A DNA stretch of 42,883 nucleotides, from contig NZ_JAILKR010000034.1 of NCBI RefSeq assembly GCF_024693525.1, forward strand, positions 1 through 42,883, in the 5' to 3' direction. The notes below the pieces were generated by a model that saw only the letters and a list, made by a program, of their open reading frames with translations, searched no databases and was not told where the DNA came from. Positions 41,423 through 42,883 of this stretch are shown here, piece by piece. The position numbers and the translations under genes were made by a program. The DNA is from Selenomonas sp. GTDB lineage: Bacteria > Bacillota_C > Negativicutes > Selenomonadales > Selenomonadaceae. Positions within the stretch are counted from its first letter, which is position 1; the number at the start of each line of letters is the position of its first letter.

Positions 41423-42883
41423 ATGAAGAAACTAAAGCAACTACAAATTGCAGCAGGAATCACGGCGGCTGTTATAACTTTAGGAGGAGGCGCAGTCAGT
41501 GCTGCGCCCGCCCTCTCCCAACCGGGGCGGGAAGTGGAAAAAGAACTTCCGAAACCCCAGGCGGAAGTACAGGATATTACCCTGGATAAGCCTCAAGGAG
41601 CACCTATGGTGGAGTTTACCATTACCAATTTTCGGTTGGAGGCACCGGATCTTTATCTGGACAAGGGGGAGCTGACGAAAATTTTACAGGATGGCATGGG
41701 GGAGAAGCGGTCCATGGCGAGTCTTAACGAAACGCTGTCGGCCCTCACTCGTTACTGCCGCCAGCATGGTTATCCCGCAGCAGCGGCCTATGTGCCAGCT
41801 CAGGAAAGTCCGGACGGCATGATAACCATTAAGGTTATTCCTGGCCGTTATGGAGAAATTAAAATTGACAACCGTAGTAATTTGAAGGAGCGGGTGGCGA
41901 AAGGCTTTGTCAATAATCTGAAGTCTGGTGAGATTATCCGTACGGGTAAGCTGGAGACTACATTGTACTCCATCTCTGATGTGAGTGGTACTAAAGCTGT
42001 GGGTGTATTAAGCCCAGGCAAAGAGTTTGGTACCAGTGACCTGACTGTCCGTATTGAAAAAGGCAAGGGCAGCAATACTGTTCTCTATATGGAAAACTAT
42101 GGCAGTGAGGACACAGGGCGCTATCGTTATGGCTTGCAGGAAAATCTCTATGATGTCAGTGGCAATGGTGACAAAATCTCTGTGGGCGGTCTTATTTCCA
42201 ATAGAGGAATGCACAATTATTATGCCAACTACGAGACCATAATTGGCCGTGGCGGAGCGACATTAGGCGTGGGCTTTAGCCGTATGGATTATGAGACCGG
42301 CTTAGGGAATTTTGGCGTTACTGGTGTTGCTGAGACAATTAGCCTATTTGGCCATCGCTCGATTTATCATCTGACTAACAGTGGATTGACCTTGAAATAT
42401 GGTTATGATTACCGTCGGCTGAAAGATGAGTTTATGAATGGCGCGTTGTCGTCTAATAAGCGTTCCCATGGTATATATGTAGGCTTGGATGGCTTTGAAC
42501 GCCGCAAAGGGTTCATCTTCAACTATGGCGTGAAATTGACTACTGGTAAGCTGGAAATTGAGGAGGAATGGGCTAGACGAGACGATACGGAAGGCCGTTT
42601 TACCAAAGGTGAAGCTAATGTGACAGCGGTCGCACGTTTAGGAAATGGTGCGGACGTATTGGTAAAAGGGTCCGGGCAGATTGCCAGCCACAATCTTGAC
42701 GGTTCCGAGCGTATGTATCTGGGCGGTGCAAGTGGTGTCCGGGCTTATCCTCAGGGCGAAGGCGCCGGTGATGAGGGAATTATGGCCACCATTGAGCCAA
42801 GATTCTATACGAAGATTCCAGGCTTGGTATTCAGTACTTATTATGATATTGGTCATGTATGGTACCGCCATGATGGTTCTGCT
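41423..42883 (+). CDS. TpsB outer-membrane transporter (ShlB/FhaC type), 3' end beyond window
   Basis: The frame opens at ATG 41423, 7 nt after GGAAGGA, and stays open for 487 codons to the window edge. A signal peptide (MKKLKQLQIAAGITAAVITL) and a Pro-rich linker lead to a POTRA domain (VEFTITNFRLEAPDLYLDKG ... HGYPAAAAYVPAQ ... GMITIKVIPGRYGEIKIDN), with a second POTRA after it. A 16-strand beta-barrel region follows, with the L6-loop motif GGASGVRAYPQGEG (VRGY type). It should recognise the TPS domain of the preceding protein and export it across the outer membrane. Only a short C-terminal part of the barrel should be missing. Confidence 0.93.
   Translation, partial: MKKLKQLQIAAGITAAVITLGGGAVSAAPALSQPGREVEKELPKPQAEVQDITLDKPQGAPMVEFTITNFRLEAPDLYLDKGELTKILQDGMGEKRSMASLNETLSALTRYCRQHGYPAAAAYVPAQESPDGMITIKVIPGRYGEIKIDNRSNLKERVAKGFVNNLKSGEIIRTGKLETTLYSISDVSGTKAVGVLSPGKEFGTSDLTVRIEKGKGSNTVLYMENYGSEDTGRYRYGLQENLYDVSGNGDKISVGGLISNRGMHNYYANYETIIGRGGATLGVGFSRMDYETGLGNFGVTGVAETISLFGHRSIYHLTNSGLTLKYGYDYRRLKDEFMNGALSSNKRSHGIYVGLDGFERRKGFIFNYGVKLTTGKLEIEEEWARRDDTEGRFTKGEANVTAVARLGNGADVLVKGSGQIASHNLDGSERMYLGGASGVRAYPQGEGAGDEGIMATIEPRFYTKIPGLVFSTYYDIGHVWYRHDGSA

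Overview
The window looks like a chromosome segment of a diderm Firmicute of the Negativicutes, most probably a Selenomonas-type organism (inference from gene content, not a database match). It combines Firmicute-style genes (GGGtGRT protein, HydF, NirJ1/NirJ2, strong AGGAGG ribosome sites) with outer-membrane genes (two-partner secretion TpsA/TpsB, CsgG and FlgT-like exported proteins, the tail of a beta-barrel porin) and flagellins.

Layout. 1-260: three tandem tRNA-Glu(CTC) genes and a terminator. 338-1108: a TSUP (TauE/SafE) permease. 1177-9931: almost entirely minus strand, with two zinc-ribbon membrane proteins, a class A-like serine hydrolase, an LPP20-like exported protein, a ROK kinase, two exported proteins of unknown function, MetA (predicted to use acetyl-CoA) and HydF. 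10042-14933: hypothetical genes, a PHP phosphatase, a Cof-type HAD hydrolase, a soluble chemoreceptor and two small exported proteins. 15002-17838 (-): a TetR regulator with nirJ1-nirJ2, the radical SAM pair of siroheme-dependent heme synthesis. 18062-19142: a wrecked GH53 galactanase/porin locus. 19441: tRNA-Arg(ACG). 19681-25750 (-): RidA, a TPR-like exported protein and a five-gene operon of FlgT-like, CsgG-like and related exported proteins. 25904-27153: two N-terminally truncated GGGtGRT genes joined head to head. 27318-32119: three tandem flagellin genes. 32294-42883: a giant two-partner-secretion exoprotein with about 16 YDG-type repeats, and its TpsB transporter, which runs off the window.

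The most striking system is the flagellin trio. All three keep normal flagellin ends but carry different central modules at the same position. One carries an HExxH-x18-E zinc protease (flagellinolysin type). One carries a von Willebrand factor A domain with a recognisable MIDAS motif. The third carries a module I do not recognise. Two sigma-28-like promoters of the same architecture precede genes 1 and 3. This suggests a filament that displays enzymatic and adhesive modules, beside a large secreted adhesin-like protein. Other points of interest are the truncated GGGtGRT pair, whose synonymous divergence implies long function before a recent (or artefactual) truncation, and the FlgT/CsgG-like operon, which has no visible curli subunit.
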